From Blastocladiella emersonii ATCC 22665 (taxonomy: Eukaryota; Blastocladiomycota; Blastocladiomycetes; Blastocladiales; Blastocladiaceae): 64,000 bases of DNA. Below the pieces are notes generated by a model. The model was not told the origin of the DNA. It worked only from the letters and a program-made list of their open reading frames with translations, and did no database searches. Where the stretch lies: assembly GCA_025594325.1 (NCBI GenBank), contig JANHCV010000004.1, forward strand, positions 930,001 through 994,000. The letters run 5' to 3'. A program made the position numbers and the translations under genes. The stretch's first letter is position 1, and every line of letters begins with the position of its first letter. Of the stretch, positions 20,880 to 33,068 are shown in pieces.

Positions 20880-23800
20880 CTATTGTGGTTGTGGTGATGG
20901 TGGATCTGATTCGCTTGACTCGCTGTCGCTCAGCGGGTCCTTGGGGCCGAGCAGCGGCGCTCGTGGCAACGGTAACGGCGAATCTGGCGGCGACGATGGC
21001 ACGATGGCCGTGGCCACGGTCAGCGACGGCAATGGCGAATCTGGCGACACGACCGCCGTGGCCACGGCCAGCGTTGGCACCAACGCTATCCTCTGCTGGT
21101 GCCGCTCCTTGATCACCTCGGCCGGATCGACGAGATCCGTAGTAAAACCGCTCAAGGTACCGCTCATGCCGCTCCTGCATCCACGCGAGCTGGAGGGCGT
21201 CCGTGGCCGCCGCCCTAAGCTTCTTGGACGACGACGACCCATGCCGCTCCCTCGCCTTGACCTGCCTCGCGCGAAACTCGCGCCGCAGCTTGAGGACGAC
21301 CTGCGACACGTACCACGGGACCAGGACACACGGCGCGGCGACGAAGATCCCCATGAGCGAGTACTTGAGCGCGTTGACGGCCGAGTACGAGCTTGACGCC
21401 GCGGGCAGCGTGAGCAGCGACACGCCCGTCATGGCCAGCATTGACGTGTACGCGACGAGCCGCAAAAAGTTGTCGAGCCGGTTGTGCGCCGGCTGCGTGT
21501 GCGCGTGCTCAATGAGGAACGAGGAACATGATGGCGAGGGCAACCGAGTTGGTCAGCTCCGTGTTACGCGGCAGGCCCTGGCATAGGGACACAATCAAGC
21601 CTTGCTTGACCACGTCCCACGCGAAGTAGTGGTCCTGCTTCGACTCCCGGAACACGGCGTAGAAGGCGCCCCACGTGTCGAGCACTGCTGGGTTCGCGAG
21701 CTGACCCGCGCGTTGGAATGCGCAGACTTTCCACATGGCGCCGACCGGGATCACGACGAACGTGATGGCCAGGACGACCGCGGCCACGCCGGCCATCGCG
21801 AGGTGGCTGCCCTGGAAGCACGGCACGCCGAGCGCCGCTTTGAGCACCTACATCATCGTGGGAGGTGAGATTGTGACCATGGCCACGCGCACCGCGTTGT
21901 CAACCACGTATGTAGTGCGACCCAACGGTCGTACAGCTGAACATTTTCATCACGCCGTCGAGCATTGGCATGAACGTGACCACGTACAGCGACACGTAGT
22001 ACTTGAACCAGCGCTGGTTGACAGACTCGACCGTCCACGCTGACTACGGCGGCGAGTACTCAGCGCCCCGCGCGCGCCGCAGTAGGCGTGTCGCGGCCGC
22101 CTGGAGCCGTGGCGGCGCCTTGACGGTTGTGAGGGCCGCGACGTGGTACAGGGCGAGGTACACCCAGAATACGGCGGGCGTCAGCGACTCGAGGATCAGC
22201 TTGGGCGTCTCGGCGAGCGCGGCCGGGCACACGTTGGTTGGGATCGTGCCCTCGAGCATGTTCAAGAACTTGAGCGAGACCAGGTCGAAGAAGGCGCTTT
22301 GGCCCGACTTGTCGGACTCGAGTATGAAGCCCGTGAGCTGGAAGAAGAGGAGCTACATGTTGGCGGTCGTGAGTGTAGGGTGGACGCGACGCAACGGCGC
22401 CAGTTGTACCAAGTCGGCCATGAACAGCGTCAACGACTCGTTGCTGATGTTGCAAAAGATGACCATGCCGACGCCGAGCACGAGGAGCAGCACAGGGAGG
22501 AGCACGACCATGCCGCCGTCGCTGCAATCGACACACTTCTCGTTCCACTTGTAGAACCCGGCCTGCGCGCACTCGTTGCACAGCAGCCCGGTCCGGCCCG
22601 CCACACACGTCACGTTCGCCGCGCACCCGACGTTCCCGGCGTCCGGGGCACAGCACGCCGCGGCCTCGAGACACGCGTAGATCTTGGGTTCCGTGGCCGT
22701 CGCCGCAGGGTGGTTCCAGTACCCGGCCGCGATGTAGTACTCGCTCCCACCGGGACAGATCGCGCCTGCGGGGCACGCAATACACGACCCGTTGGCAGCC
22801 GGGTTGAAGGTGCCCTCGGGACACGCCTCGCACGACCACCCAAGCTGCGACGCCAAGAAGACGGCCTGTGCGCCGGCCGCGCACGTCGGGCGCGCGCGCA
22901 CCCACGTCGGCAGGTTGCATACGAGCATCGGGTACTCGGCCTTGAGCCGCGCGCACGCCGCGTCCGCGACGGTGAGGTTCTGGTACTTGACGAGCGCGAG
23001 CATCGCGTTGAGCAGCGGCGTGGTCGTCCACCACGACTTGATCACCGAGACGAGAGCCGGCGAGATGGACGACAGACGTGTCGCGTGGTACCGCTTGTTG
23101 TACAAGGGCGAGCCAAAGTCGCACGGGCAAGTGGTGCCCGTTGACGCGTACGCCGCGGTGCACGAGCTCGACACGTCAGGCAGCGTGATGCGCGTCAGCG
23201 ACATGTTGGGCGAGCTGTCGAGGACGTGGCTCGGGCTCGTGATGTGCTACGAGGGCGGCGATTAGTGCGGCGAAGCGGAGACTGAGTTTGGGGCGCGTAC
23301 CCCGAGCCAGGCGGCCTTGCTTGTTGCGTTGTAGGTTGCGGTCAAGTTGGCGATGATGGCGTCGTCGGCTGATGCGGAGGGGATCTCTACACAGCAACAT
23401 GGTGTGGGAAGTCGAGAGGGCTCGCGGGTGAACAAGCGTACCAGCGACCTGGAGGTAGAGACCGAGCCTGTTGATGATGGCCGCGTCCTGCTCGCCGTCC
23501 TTGATGCTACGAACGAGGGAGTCAGGCCACGCTGGTCGGCAAGCCGCGCAAGAACACATACAGTGTGAGGTTGGTCCCGGACCCCGAGTAGACGCGCTGC
23601 GCGGGCGCAAGGAGCACACCGCGCGGTCCAAACTTGGACGCGAAGAGCGGGGTAGTCCCCGCGAGGAGACGATCCGCCTTGGACCCCTGCGCCGCCGCGC
23701 ACGCGGTGAGGTTAGCCATGGCGTCGCGAGTGTAGTCCTGGGCGTTCGAGTAGGCGGCAAAGAAGTTGACCGACGACCGGCCCGAGGTGCCCGAGAAGCA

Positions 23801-24343
23801 GGCGACCTTGTCGGCGAACTTGAACGCGACGTACGAGGCGAGGTCCGAGTCGGCGTCGAGCAAGTAGCTTGGGATGTACCACCCGCTGCGCGGGGAGTAG
23901 CCTTTGGGCCCACCATTGGCGACGAGCACGTCGTAGCCGAGCGTGCCTGGCTTGTTAGACGGCGCTTCGAGGTCAAGGCCAATGATGCCCAGGCCGATCA
24001 GGTCGTTGGTCCGCGTCGAGTTGGTGTCACCGATCGACTGGGCGAGCGAGGCGGCTTCGGACTCGTCGATGAGGGAGACCGAGATGGCGTAGACTTCCTT
24101 GAGGACAGTTTGGAACAGGCGCGCGGTGAGCGCGGACGTGGTGGTGTTCCGCTGCAGCACGCGGACGCGGTAGAGGGGGTCGGGCGCTGTGCAGTTCAGT
24201 CAGATCCATGATGGGTGATCTCACGAATCCAGTGCGAGCATCCTTAGAGCATTGGCGAGGCAGGCCGCGCTCGCAGACCGGGCAGCGAGCGCGAGCACCA
24301 GCGCCACGAGGGCCCACTGCACGTAGCCGCGGAAAAGCTTCAT
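20880..24343 (-). CDS. Receptor-like membrane protein with Cys-rich (ephrin/TNFR-type) repeats, frame-disrupted
   Basis: Begins with a clear signal peptide (MKLFRGYVQWALVALVLALA, cleavage near SASA). The ectodomain (24160-23560) contains GYSPRSGWYIPSYLLD, reminiscent of type-2 periplasmic-binding (glycine-betaine-like) folds. A Cys-rich block follows (WSCEACPEGTFNPAANGSC). Several membrane helices come next, the first near 22500 (VVLLPVLLLVLGVGMVIF). Introns at 23507-23561, 23387-23441, 23247-23300 and 22353-22409 keep frame. The junctions near 24190-24230, 22045-22130 and 21850-21930 do not resolve with GT-AG rules. A 7-bp tandem duplication at 21514-21527 shifts the frame, and a T-run near 21140 may shift it again. 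Either a decaying gene or assembly errors. Confidence 0.65.
21514..21527. repeat. 7-bp tandem duplication (GAGGAAC x2) inside the receptor-like gene
   Basis: GAGGAAC occurs at 21514-21520 and again at 21521-21527. With one copy the flanking coding frames (ALAIMFL before, IEHAHTQPAHNRLDN after, minus strand) are continuous; with two copies the frame hits a stop within four codons. The event is therefore a net +7 frameshift. Confidence 0.8.
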
Positions 24344-24836
24344 TGATGCGTTGCATGGTCGCTGAATCATCCCGCACACGGAGACACGCGAGCGAAGCGG
24401 AGACGCGTTCCGAGACGCGTCGCGTAAATCAGGTGATTTGCACGCCGATGGCCTTTTTGGCTTGGCTGCGGTGCCTCTCGCCGCGCCGCCGTGCCGTGCC
24501 ACACTCGCCGCCGGCGCCGACGCCCGCTCTCCACCTCTCCCGCCAAGGCCGCGTCGCACACCACGGCGATCGGACGGATCACTCTCCCGCACCCTGCAAC
24601 GTTGACCAACCTCCCGCCACGCCCCGTCCGCGGCCCGCTGCTGCAGTCGCCACGTCACGCCGCCGCTGCCGCCTTCGACTCGACGACCGACGCGTGAGCG
24701 ACGCCCATCTATCCGCCACGTCGCTGCTCTCGCTCTCGTGGCACCGAACTCGATTCCGGGCTCTCTTCAACACGCGCTCCTGCGGCCGTGAGCGACGCTG
24801 CTGCTCCCACAACAACGACCGAGCGCCGCCGCCGCC
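24344..24836. other. Divergent promoter region between the receptor-like gene and SEC7
   Basis: This 493-bp spacer separates two genes that point away from each other. It is GC-rich with no TATA box and no credible exon; small frames on both strands look like chance. Confidence 0.5.
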
Positions 24837-27800
24837 ATGTTCCAGTCGCAGTCGCAGTCGCGCATCCCGTCGCAGCTCGGGAGCGCCACCTCGGCCAACC
24901 CGGCCGCCGTCTTTGTGGTGGCCGCCCTCGAGAAGCTCATTGGCCTCAAAGAGACCAAGCGGCTGCCCAAGCTGCGCGAGTCCGCCACGGCGACTCTGAG
25001 TACGACCAGCTGCGCCACCACCGCACCCGCACCGTCCCCGTCGCTGACCCGTCGCCCGTCTACCGCACAGACACGCTCAAGTCGCTCCTCGATGACGCCT
25101 CGTCCGACACGGCGCCCAGGTACGCCGCCGTCACCCTCTCGCACGATGCGGGCAGCAACTGACACCGCCCTCGCTCATCTCGTCTAGATCGGCCGCCCCC
25201 GTGCTGTCGCCCGAGCTGATGCGCAAGATGTTCGAGCCGCTGCAGCTCGCGTGCGCGTCGCGGTCCGCCGTGATCATCGCCGTGAGTCTCGACTGCATCG
25301 CGAAGCTCATCTCGTACAACGTGCTCGTCGACAACGTGCCGTACCGCGCCGACGAGGACATTGAGTCGACGCACGACCTCGCGCGGCCCGACGGGTCTAC
25401 CACCGCGGCTGCCTCGCGCCCGTCGACCGCCAGCGCGGGCCCCGCCGCCACGCCCGGCGGCGCGTCCGACTCGCAGCCGCTCATCGAGACGGCCGTCGAG
25501 CTCGTGTGCGAGTGCAACATTGGCGAGAACACGGACGAGAAGGTGCACCTGCAGGTCGTCAAGGCCCTGCTCGCCGCCGTGTCGTCGAGCCTCGTCCCGA
25601 TCCACGGCAACGTCCTGCTCAAGGCCGTGCGCACCACATGGAACATCTTCCTCGTCTCCAAGTCGCCGCAGATCCAGATGGTCGCCCAGGGATCGCTCAA
25701 CCAGATGATGAACATGGTCTTCTCCCGCGCACTCACTGCGCCGACCCAGGCCCAGCTGCTCATGGCCGCCGGCGGGTCCAGTATCGCGGGCGCCGCGTTG
25801 CTCGCCGCCGGATCCGCGAGCGTCCGCACCAGCAGTATCGCTTCCACCTCTGCACCACCGTCGCAGGTCGCCCCCGAGTCCTCGGCGCCCAGCAGCCCGC
25901 CCACCGCGCCAACAGCCGCCGCCGCCGCCCCGCCAGCAGAAGACGACGCCGACAGCGGGGCCGCCGCCTCGTCGTCGGGCGGCGGTGCCGCAGCTCACGT
26001 CGCGCCCGCCACCGCGTCGGGGTCGGGCGAGCTCGACTCGTCGCTGGAAGCCTCGGCGCAGCGCCTGCCGCTCCCGGCGTCGCCCGCGGTGCCCGCGCAG
26101 CAGGAGATCGTGACCGCGGGCCCGTCCGGCAGCAGCACCAGCACCATGCCGTCGGACCAGCTGCTGCGTCGCGCGTCCGTGTCCTTCTCGCGCGACCCGG
26201 CGTCGAGCACGCCCGCCGAGCTGTTTGCGCGCGACGCGTACATTGTGTTCCGCGCGCTGTGCAAGCTCAGCACCAAGGGCATTAACGAGAACCTGCAGGC
26301 GTCCGACATCCGCAGCACGGCGATCCAGTCGCGCGTGCTGTCGCTGCAGCTGATCCTGCTCGCCATCAAGTCGTACCCGGCGCTGTTCGCCAAGCCGTGC
26401 TACGTGCCCGCGCCCGCGGGGCCCGGTGTCGCGCCGAGCAGTTTCCTCGACGCGAGCCGCACGCACCTCGGGCTCGCCGTCGGCCGCGCCCTGGCGTCGC
26501 CCGTCGCGCTCGTCTACAAGGCGGCGCTCGACGTGTTCGTCGCGGTCGTCCTGCACCTCCGCCACGCCATGAAGAAGGAGATCGAGGTGTTCCTGAGCGA
26601 GGTGCTGCTCAACATTATGGAGATGAAGGCGGCGACGCCGACCCAGAAGGTGTCGATCCTGGCCGCGCTCACCGAGATCATGCGCAAGCCGCAGATTCTC
26701 GTCGAGATCTACATCAACTACGACTGCAACCCCGAGGCCCTCGACAACATCTACGAGCGCCTGCTCAACGTCTCGGCCAAGCTCGTCTCGGCCCCGCAGC
26801 TCCCCGCCGACCCGCCCACCCCACAGGACCTCGCCAACGCCTCGGACGTGCACCGCGCCGCGCTCGAGGCCCTGTGCGCCTCGCTCCACTCGCTCGCCGA
26901 ATGGATCGCCGTGTGCAAGCGGTCCGCGTCCCCCGACGGCGGCGGCAACGCGGGGGCACCGCACCTCCACCACCAGCACTCGCTGTCGACCGCGAGCACG
27001 CCCGCCACCCCCGGCCAGCCCGGCGTCGTGCACCTCCCCGGCACCGCGTCGCCCGTCGGCAACAACGGCAACAACGGGCTCGCCAGCGCGGCCGCGAGTC
27101 CCGCGACGGCGCCCAACGGCGCGCTCGCCGCATCGGCGTCGGCGACCGACGACGCGGCGGCGGGTGCGGCGGCCGAGCTCGAGGACAACCCCGAGGAGCT
27201 CATCAACCGCAAGCAGCAGAAGATGCTGCTCAACGAGGCGATCCAGCTGTTCAACAAGAAGCCCAAGAAGGGGATCCAGTTCCTGGTGGACCGCGGCGTG
27301 CTGCCGTCGAAATCGCCCGAGCTGATCGCGCACTGGCTCATCAACACCGAGGGCCTCAACAAGCGCGAGCTCGGCGACTACCTCGGTGAGGGCGACGAGG
27401 ACAACATCGCCATCATGCACGCGTTCGTCGACGCGCTCGAGTTTGGCGGGCAGTCGTTTGTCGACGCGCTGCGCCACTTCCTGCAGCACTTCCGCCTGCC
27501 CGGCGAGTCACAGAAGATTGACCGGTTCATGCTCAAGTTCGCCGAGCGGTACTACGCGGCGAACCGCGACCACGCCGAGAACGTGTTCGCCAACCCGGAC
27601 ACGGCCTACGTGCTCGCGTACTCGGTCATCATGCTCAACACGGACCTGCACAACCCGCAGGTGCGCAAGCGCATGACCAAGGACGATTTCGTGCGCAACA
27701 ACCGCGGCATCAACGACAACAAGGACCTCCCCGTCGAGTTCCTCCACGGCGTGTTTGACGCCATCGCCGCCAACGAGATCAAGCTCAAGGACGACCCGCT

Positions 27801-30285
27801 CGCCGCCGCCGCCGCCAAGGCCGCCGTCGCCAGCATCACGGCCGTCTCCGTGTCGCGCAAGGCGCGCCGCGAGGCCTTTGCACTCGCCCTCGAGGAGATT
27901 GCGACCAAGGTCGAGGTCGCGTTCGACTCGAAGCGCCGCCGCAAGTACGGCACCTGGATCGCCGCCTCGCACTCGGAGCACGTCCGCAACATGTTCGAGG
28001 TGACGTGGATGGCCAACCTCGCGGCGCTGTCGATGCTGCTGCAGAAGTCGGCCGACGCGGCCGAGACGGCCATGATCCTCGACGCCTTCAAGCACTGCAT
28101 CGTCGTCAGCTGCTCGTTCGACCTCGACCTCGAGCGCAACGCCTTCGTGACGACGCTCAGCAACTTCACGCTGCTCAACAACGCCAACGAGATGCGCGAG
28201 AAGAACTTCGGCGCCATCAAGACGCTGCTCGACGTGGCGCTCACGCAGGGCAACGCGTTCAAGAAGTCGTGGCTCGACGTGCTGCGGTGCATCTCGCAGC
28301 TCGAGCGGTTCCACGTGGTCGCGTCCGAGGACCCGTCGGGCATCAGCAACGCGCTGCAGCAGGAGACCACGTCGCAGGGCGTCGTCGTCGCCACCGACAA
28401 GATCTACTCGGGGTCCGTCAAGCTCAACGGGACCGCGATCGTCGACTTCGTCGAGGCCCTGTGCACCGTGTCGTGGGACGAGATCCCGCGCATGTACTCG
28501 CTCACCAAGCTCGTCGAGATCTCGTACTACAACATGAACCGCATCCGCGTCGAGTGGGTCGCCATCTGGGCGATCCTCGGCCAGCACTTCAACCGCATCG
28601 GGTGCCACGCCAACGAGCAGGTCGCGTATTTCGCCATGGACTCGCTGCGCCAGCTGTCGATGAAGTTCCTCGAGATGGCCGAGCTCAGCAACTTCAAGTT
28701 CCAGCGCGAGTTCCTGCGGCCGTTCGAGCACGTGGTCGCGCACCAGCCGTCGTCCAACGTCCGCGAAATGGTCGTCCAGTGCATCCAGCAGATGGTCCAG
28801 GCGCGCCACGTCCAGCTGCGGTCCGGGTGGAAGGCGATCCTCGCCGTGTTCGCCGTGATCGCCGCGCAGGAGACGTCCGAGAAGCTCTTCTCCTTCTCGT
28901 ACGACGTGGTCAAGGCCATCGAGTCGCGCCACCTCGGCGCGGTCCGCGAGCACGGCTACTTTACGGACGCGGTCACCACGCTCGTCGCCTACTGCCGCGC
29001 CAAGCTGTCGCAGAAGGTGTCGCTGCAGGCGGTCGAGGCGATCCACCGCGGGATCCGCGTGCTCGCCGACGCCGACAAGGTGGACGAGGCCGAGTGGTTC
29101 GCGGCGCTGCACGCCCTGTACACGGTGATCGTCGAGTGCGAGCTCGAGGTGCGCACGCGCGCCCTCAACTACCTGTTCTCGGCGCTGCGCGACCACGGCG
29201 CGCGGTTTTCGGCGGCGTTCTGGCAGCGCATTGCGAGCGAGATTTTGTTCGAGCTGTTCGCGCCCGTCACGCGGCCCGGCGCGGTCCCGCGCGGCGAGGA
29301 CCTCAGCATCTGGCTCAGCACCACGCTGATCGCGGCGCTGCGCCAGTTCATTGACCTGTTCGGCACCTTCTACGACCAGCTCGTGCACAAGCTCGGCGAC
29401 GTGCTCGTACTGCTCAAGGCGTGCATCCTGCAGGAGAACGAGACGCTGGCCCGGCTCGGCACCTCGTGTCTCCAGCAGCTCATGGAGTCCAACTACAAGC
29501 ACCTGCACAACGCCGACTGGGACCTCGTGTGCGGCACGTGGAAGGAGCTGTTCGTGGCCACCACGGCGTACGCGCTGCAGGACCCGGCGACCGTCGCGGG
29601 TACGCCCGAGGAGCAGCAGGCCAAGTTCCAGCAGATCATCGTCAAGTGCGTGCTGCAGCTGCTGCTGATCCAGACGGTGCTCGAGGTGACGAGCGTCGAC
29701 CACGTGTACGCGAGCCTGCAGAGCCGACACCTGCTGATGCTCGTCGACACGCTCGAGGCCAGCTACGAGTTTGCGCGCGCCTTCAACGGCAACCTCGAGC
29801 TCCGCACGTCGCTGTGGAAGTCCGGGTTCACCAAGCAGCTGCCCAACCTGCTCAAGCAGGAGACCTCGTCCGTCACCTGCCTGCTGCACATCCTCTTCCA
29901 CATGTACGGCGACGCATCGCTCGACCGCATGTCCGTGCTCCCCGTCGTCGAGGCCAAGCTCATCCCGCTCGCCGTCAACATCCTCGAGGCGTACCGCGAC
30001 CTCGACCCCGACTCGCGCAAGCGCAACGCCTCGGCGTGGAAGCCCGTCCTGCTCACGATTCTCAACGGGCTCGTGCTGTTTGACGACGACTCGGTACGTC
30101 TCTTCTCGTCGTTTGTTGCTTGGTCGACCTGGTGCTGACTCGCCTGCGTCACCGCGTAGTTCAAGCGCCACATCAAGCGGTTCTACCGGTTGTCGATCGA
30201 CCTGCTCATGTACGAGGTGTCCGAGGAGCTGCGGCCAAGTCTACACGCGGTCCTGATCCGCACCGAGCAGTTCATTGAGCACTAG
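24837..30285 (+). CDS. SEC7: Sec7-type Arf guanine-nucleotide exchange factor (BIG/Sec7 family)
   Basis: Activates Arf GTPases at the trans-Golgi. Exons: 24837-24999, 25071-25119, 25188-30093, 30160-30285, total 1747 aa. Introns are 71, 68 and 66 nt with donors GTACGA, GTACGC and GTACGT. The N-terminus has the family DCB pattern (VVAALEKLIGLKETKRLPKL, later MRKMFEPLQLACASRSAVII). Low-complexity Ala/Ser linkers interrupt residues about 200-310 and 630-720. The Sec7 domain is at about 741-939, beginning LINRKQQKMLLNEAIQLFNK, with the catalytic glutamic finger in FRLPGESQKIDRFM near 843 and MLNTDLHNPQV. Downstream HDS-type helical repeats continue to the end. Length suits the BIG/Sec7p class rather than GBF1. 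Confidence 0.95.
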
Positions 30286-30516
30286 CGCGCTCCTCTTCCT
30301 CCTCCTCCTCCTCCTCACGTCTACCTAGCCCTCCTCCCTCCTCATTTTGTTGCCCCCGATTCTTATTGTCATACACGCTACCTTTCGTTGCGCTTCTTGA
30401 ACTAGACTATGATATATATACGACTATCCTAGGAGGGGGAAGGAGACTCGTGGATTCGGGCGATCGCGAGCGGGATCAGCGCGCGTCACACAGCGACGGC
30501 CAGTGCAAGGCAGGGC

Positions 30517-31213
30517 TCAGAAGCAGCACTCGCACTCGAACGGACACTGCTCCGTGTCGCCGCCCTCCTTGGCGAGCAGGTCCTCGATGTAGTACAGCGG
30601 GTAGCCGTCCTCGGTGAAGCGCTCTACACAGAGGTTGTGCGACGGGAGTGAGTGGCGATCGTGCGGCGCGAGTGAGCGAGCGACAGCCGCGCGATGCGAA
30701 TGAGTAGCAGCCGCGCGACGCGCGATGATCAAACGTACTCTTGTCCGTGTTGCCGAGGAACTCGTCCATGGACTCGACCTTGCTGCCCGCAGGCGCCGCG
30801 GCACCCTTCTTGGCGGCAGACGCGGGCGCGCCCGTCTCGGCCGAATCGGAGAACTCGACGACCTTGACGCCCGACGCAGCAGCCGGAGCGGAGGTAGCAG
30901 ACTCCTCGGACGCCTCGGCAGCAGCTTTCTTGGCCTTCTTTTTCTTCTTCTTACCCTCGGTGGGCTCAGCGGCAGCGGGTGCGGGCGGGGCCGGCTTGGA
31001 CTTGCCGCTGAAGATGTCGTCGATCTCGAGCGCGCTCACCTTGGAGGTCGACGCAGCAGGAGCCGGAGCGGCAGCCGACTTGGTTACCTTACCGCTGGCG
31101 ACCTTAGTGGTCGACTTGGCGGCGGCACTCGCCTTGGCCGATCCAGCACCGGCAGCGGGCTTCACGGCCGCCTTCTCGGGCTTTGCATTCGCTTTCACAT
31201 TAGGTTTTGCCAT
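30517..31213 (-). CDS. DUF1764 family protein
   Basis: Exon 1 is 31213-30739 and exon 2 30623-30517. The 115-nt intron (30624-30738, GTACGT...TGTAG) is one of the longer ones here; total 193 aa. The N-terminal 75 residues are Lys/Ala/Pro-rich. Then comes ALEIDDIFSGKSK and a poly-Lys stretch (EGKKKKKKAKK). The C-terminal exon reads KRFTEDGYPLYYIEDLLAKE, then a Cys-rich end CPFECECCF. The IDDIF motif plus the terminal Cys cluster are the signature of DUF1764, a eukaryotic family without known function. The Cys cluster could bind metal. It is convergent with SEC7 (231 bp between stops). Confidence 0.88.
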
Positions 31214-31467
31214 GCTGACAGGAAGGATCAGGTTGTACGAGGCGATGGACGGCCTGCGGAAGCGACCAAGGTCGAAGAGAGGAAGTGAGCGATCAGCCAC
31301 GACGTGACGCGAATGCGCCACTTGGCCACTCTGGTCGCTCGCCGGTGCGCCTCGCCGCCGCCTGCGGCGCCTGCGCTGGCTCCCGCGCTCGCTGCGCTTT
31401 GATGCTAGCACGATCGACCACGAGCTCCTTCTTTTCGGTTACTCGAGCAGCCGACGCAATTCTGAAA

Positions 31468-32478
31468 ATGGCGAACACCCCCGTCCGGTTGGTATCCTCG
31501 CGCGCACCGCGCCGGACAACCCGCACACGCCACCATGTAACTTCGCCGCCGCCCGGCCTGCACGCACGCATGATGTCGCTGTGCCGCCCTCGTCGTCACC
31601 GCCCTCTCGAACGAACGATTGCTGGACGAATCGCTGGCCGAACCGCTCCACCCGCCGCGGATGGGTGGACGTGACCACCTGCGTTGCGCCGCCGCACGGG
31701 ACCGCTGCAGTCGCATTTCCTGCAGGAACGCTGCCCGAACTACGTCGGCACGCTGCCCGGCAGAAACGCCGTCCCTGCGGTGGTGGTGCCTGTTTCGCCC
31801 GTCGTGGTGCCGTTCGTGCTGTCCGCGGTGACTCTGCGTTTCGTCCAGCACGGGGAACCTAACGTCCCGACGTTGCTGCGACGTCTGTTCGTTCAGGACG
31901 TGTCACGTCACTCGTCCTGTCGAGGCGCTAGGCGGTCCCCGTCGTCGTTGCACTCTGCATCGATGCTGCGCTGTGCTAGCGGTCGACTCGGCGTGTGAGG
32001 CTACTTGACGTCGTGTGGCGTTGTCCGGCGCACTTCACCCCTCCTTGCCCTCGAACCGAGTGCTGACTCGTCGTCTTCCGTCCTGCCCGCTCCAGTCTCT
32101 ACTCGAAGGCCCGTATCCTCGGCTACAAGCGCTCCCTGCGCAACCAGCAGACCAACCAGGTCCTGCTGCGCGTCGAGGGCGTCCACAACAAGGAGGACAC
32201 CGACTTCTACCTCGGCAAGCGCGTCGCGTACGTGTACAAGGCCGAGCGCGCCATCAACGGCTCGAAGATCCGCGTCATGTGGGGCCGAATCTCCCGCCCC
32301 CACGGCAACTCGGGTGTGGTCAAGGTCATCTTCAAGAACTCGGTCCCCCCCAAGTCGTTCGGCGCCCGCGCCCGCGTCGTACGTTTCTCTGCTCTCGTTT
32401 CGTGGTCCTGCATCGGACTTGTCCGCTCACCACCACTCGTCGCCCGCCCTCTAGATGCTCTACCCCTCGCGCGTGTAA
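31468..32478 (+). CDS. RPL33: Ribosomal protein eL33 (L35a/L33) of the large subunit
   Basis: Cytosolic 60S ribosomal protein. Exons: 31468-31487 (MANTPVR), 32096-32378 and 32455-32478, total 108 aa, close to the family's 107-110. The protein reads LYSKARILGYKRSLRNQQTN, FYLGKRVAYVYKAERA, RVMWGRISRPHGNSG and ends VMLYPSRV, a near-invariant end. Intron 1 is 608 nt (donor GTTGGT at 31488, acceptor TCCAG), by far the longest in the window; long first introns are common in ribosomal-protein genes. Intron 2 (32379-32454) is 76 nt with donor GTACGT. A pyrimidine-rich CTCCTTCTTTTC tract lies about 50 bp upstream of the ATG. Confidence 0.93.
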
Positions 32479-33068
32479 GTTCCACTATTCGTGGAGCGAA
32501 CTCGGGTTTAGCAACGTGGTGGTCAGTTGCTTGTTGACTGGAATACAACAATCGAAATTGTCCACTCGCCTCTCCCTCTGCCTCGTTCTCGTACTCGTCG
32601 CCGACCTCTCCGTCGGTGTCCTGGCCGCGGCCATGGCCAGGTCCACCCTGTGAGCCTCTTGAACCTCGGCGCTTGTCGCTTGGCGCTCTTCTCCTCGTCC
32701 TCGCCAGCTTGCGCCAGTGCGATGGTCATGGCCCTGACCATAGCCGCGCCGCTTGCAACCCCGACATGAAGCCCTGCCGGCCGTCGCTACGACTCAGTTT
32801 GACACCTCGACAGCTGAGTTACCCCGTGGCCGTCTCCACGCTCAGATCAGTTCCCCTGCTGCGGTGCTCGGCACGACGAGGAACGTGTCGTTGGACTTGG
32901 AGGTGAGAGACACGGCCACGTTTTCCGCTTCAGCCACTTGGGCGCACACGCGTGCGTGCCGACCGACCGCGCGTGAGCTTGGGCCTCCGGGTCCCCGCTC
33001 TCCCTCCCCCTCTCAAGCCAACCATCACCACTTTCACTGCAACGTAACTTCTACGCATCGACCACCCC
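32479..33068. other. Intergenic region between eL33 and the Ca2+-ATPase
   Basis: This 590-bp spacer separates two plus-strand genes. It carries the eL33 3' end and the ATPase promoter. Small frames (for example 32527-32769) lack motifs. Nothing else is evident. Confidence 0.5.

Noticed and set aside
24960-25075. Apparent frameshift in SEC7 exon 1
   Set aside because: Resolved by a 71-nt GTACGA...CACAG intron (25000-25070) that restores frame and family sequence.
25060-27489. 809-codon minus-strand frame opposite SEC7
   Set aside because: Antisense shadow of SEC7 coding sequence.
27508-30171. 887-codon minus-strand frame opposite SEC7
   Set aside because: Same cause; no motifs and Arg/Glu/Val/Leu-biased composition.
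31560-31580. Possible C-box (ATGATG) of a C/D snoRNA in the eL33 intron
   Set aside because: No D box at suitable distance and no terminal stem visible; insufficient support.
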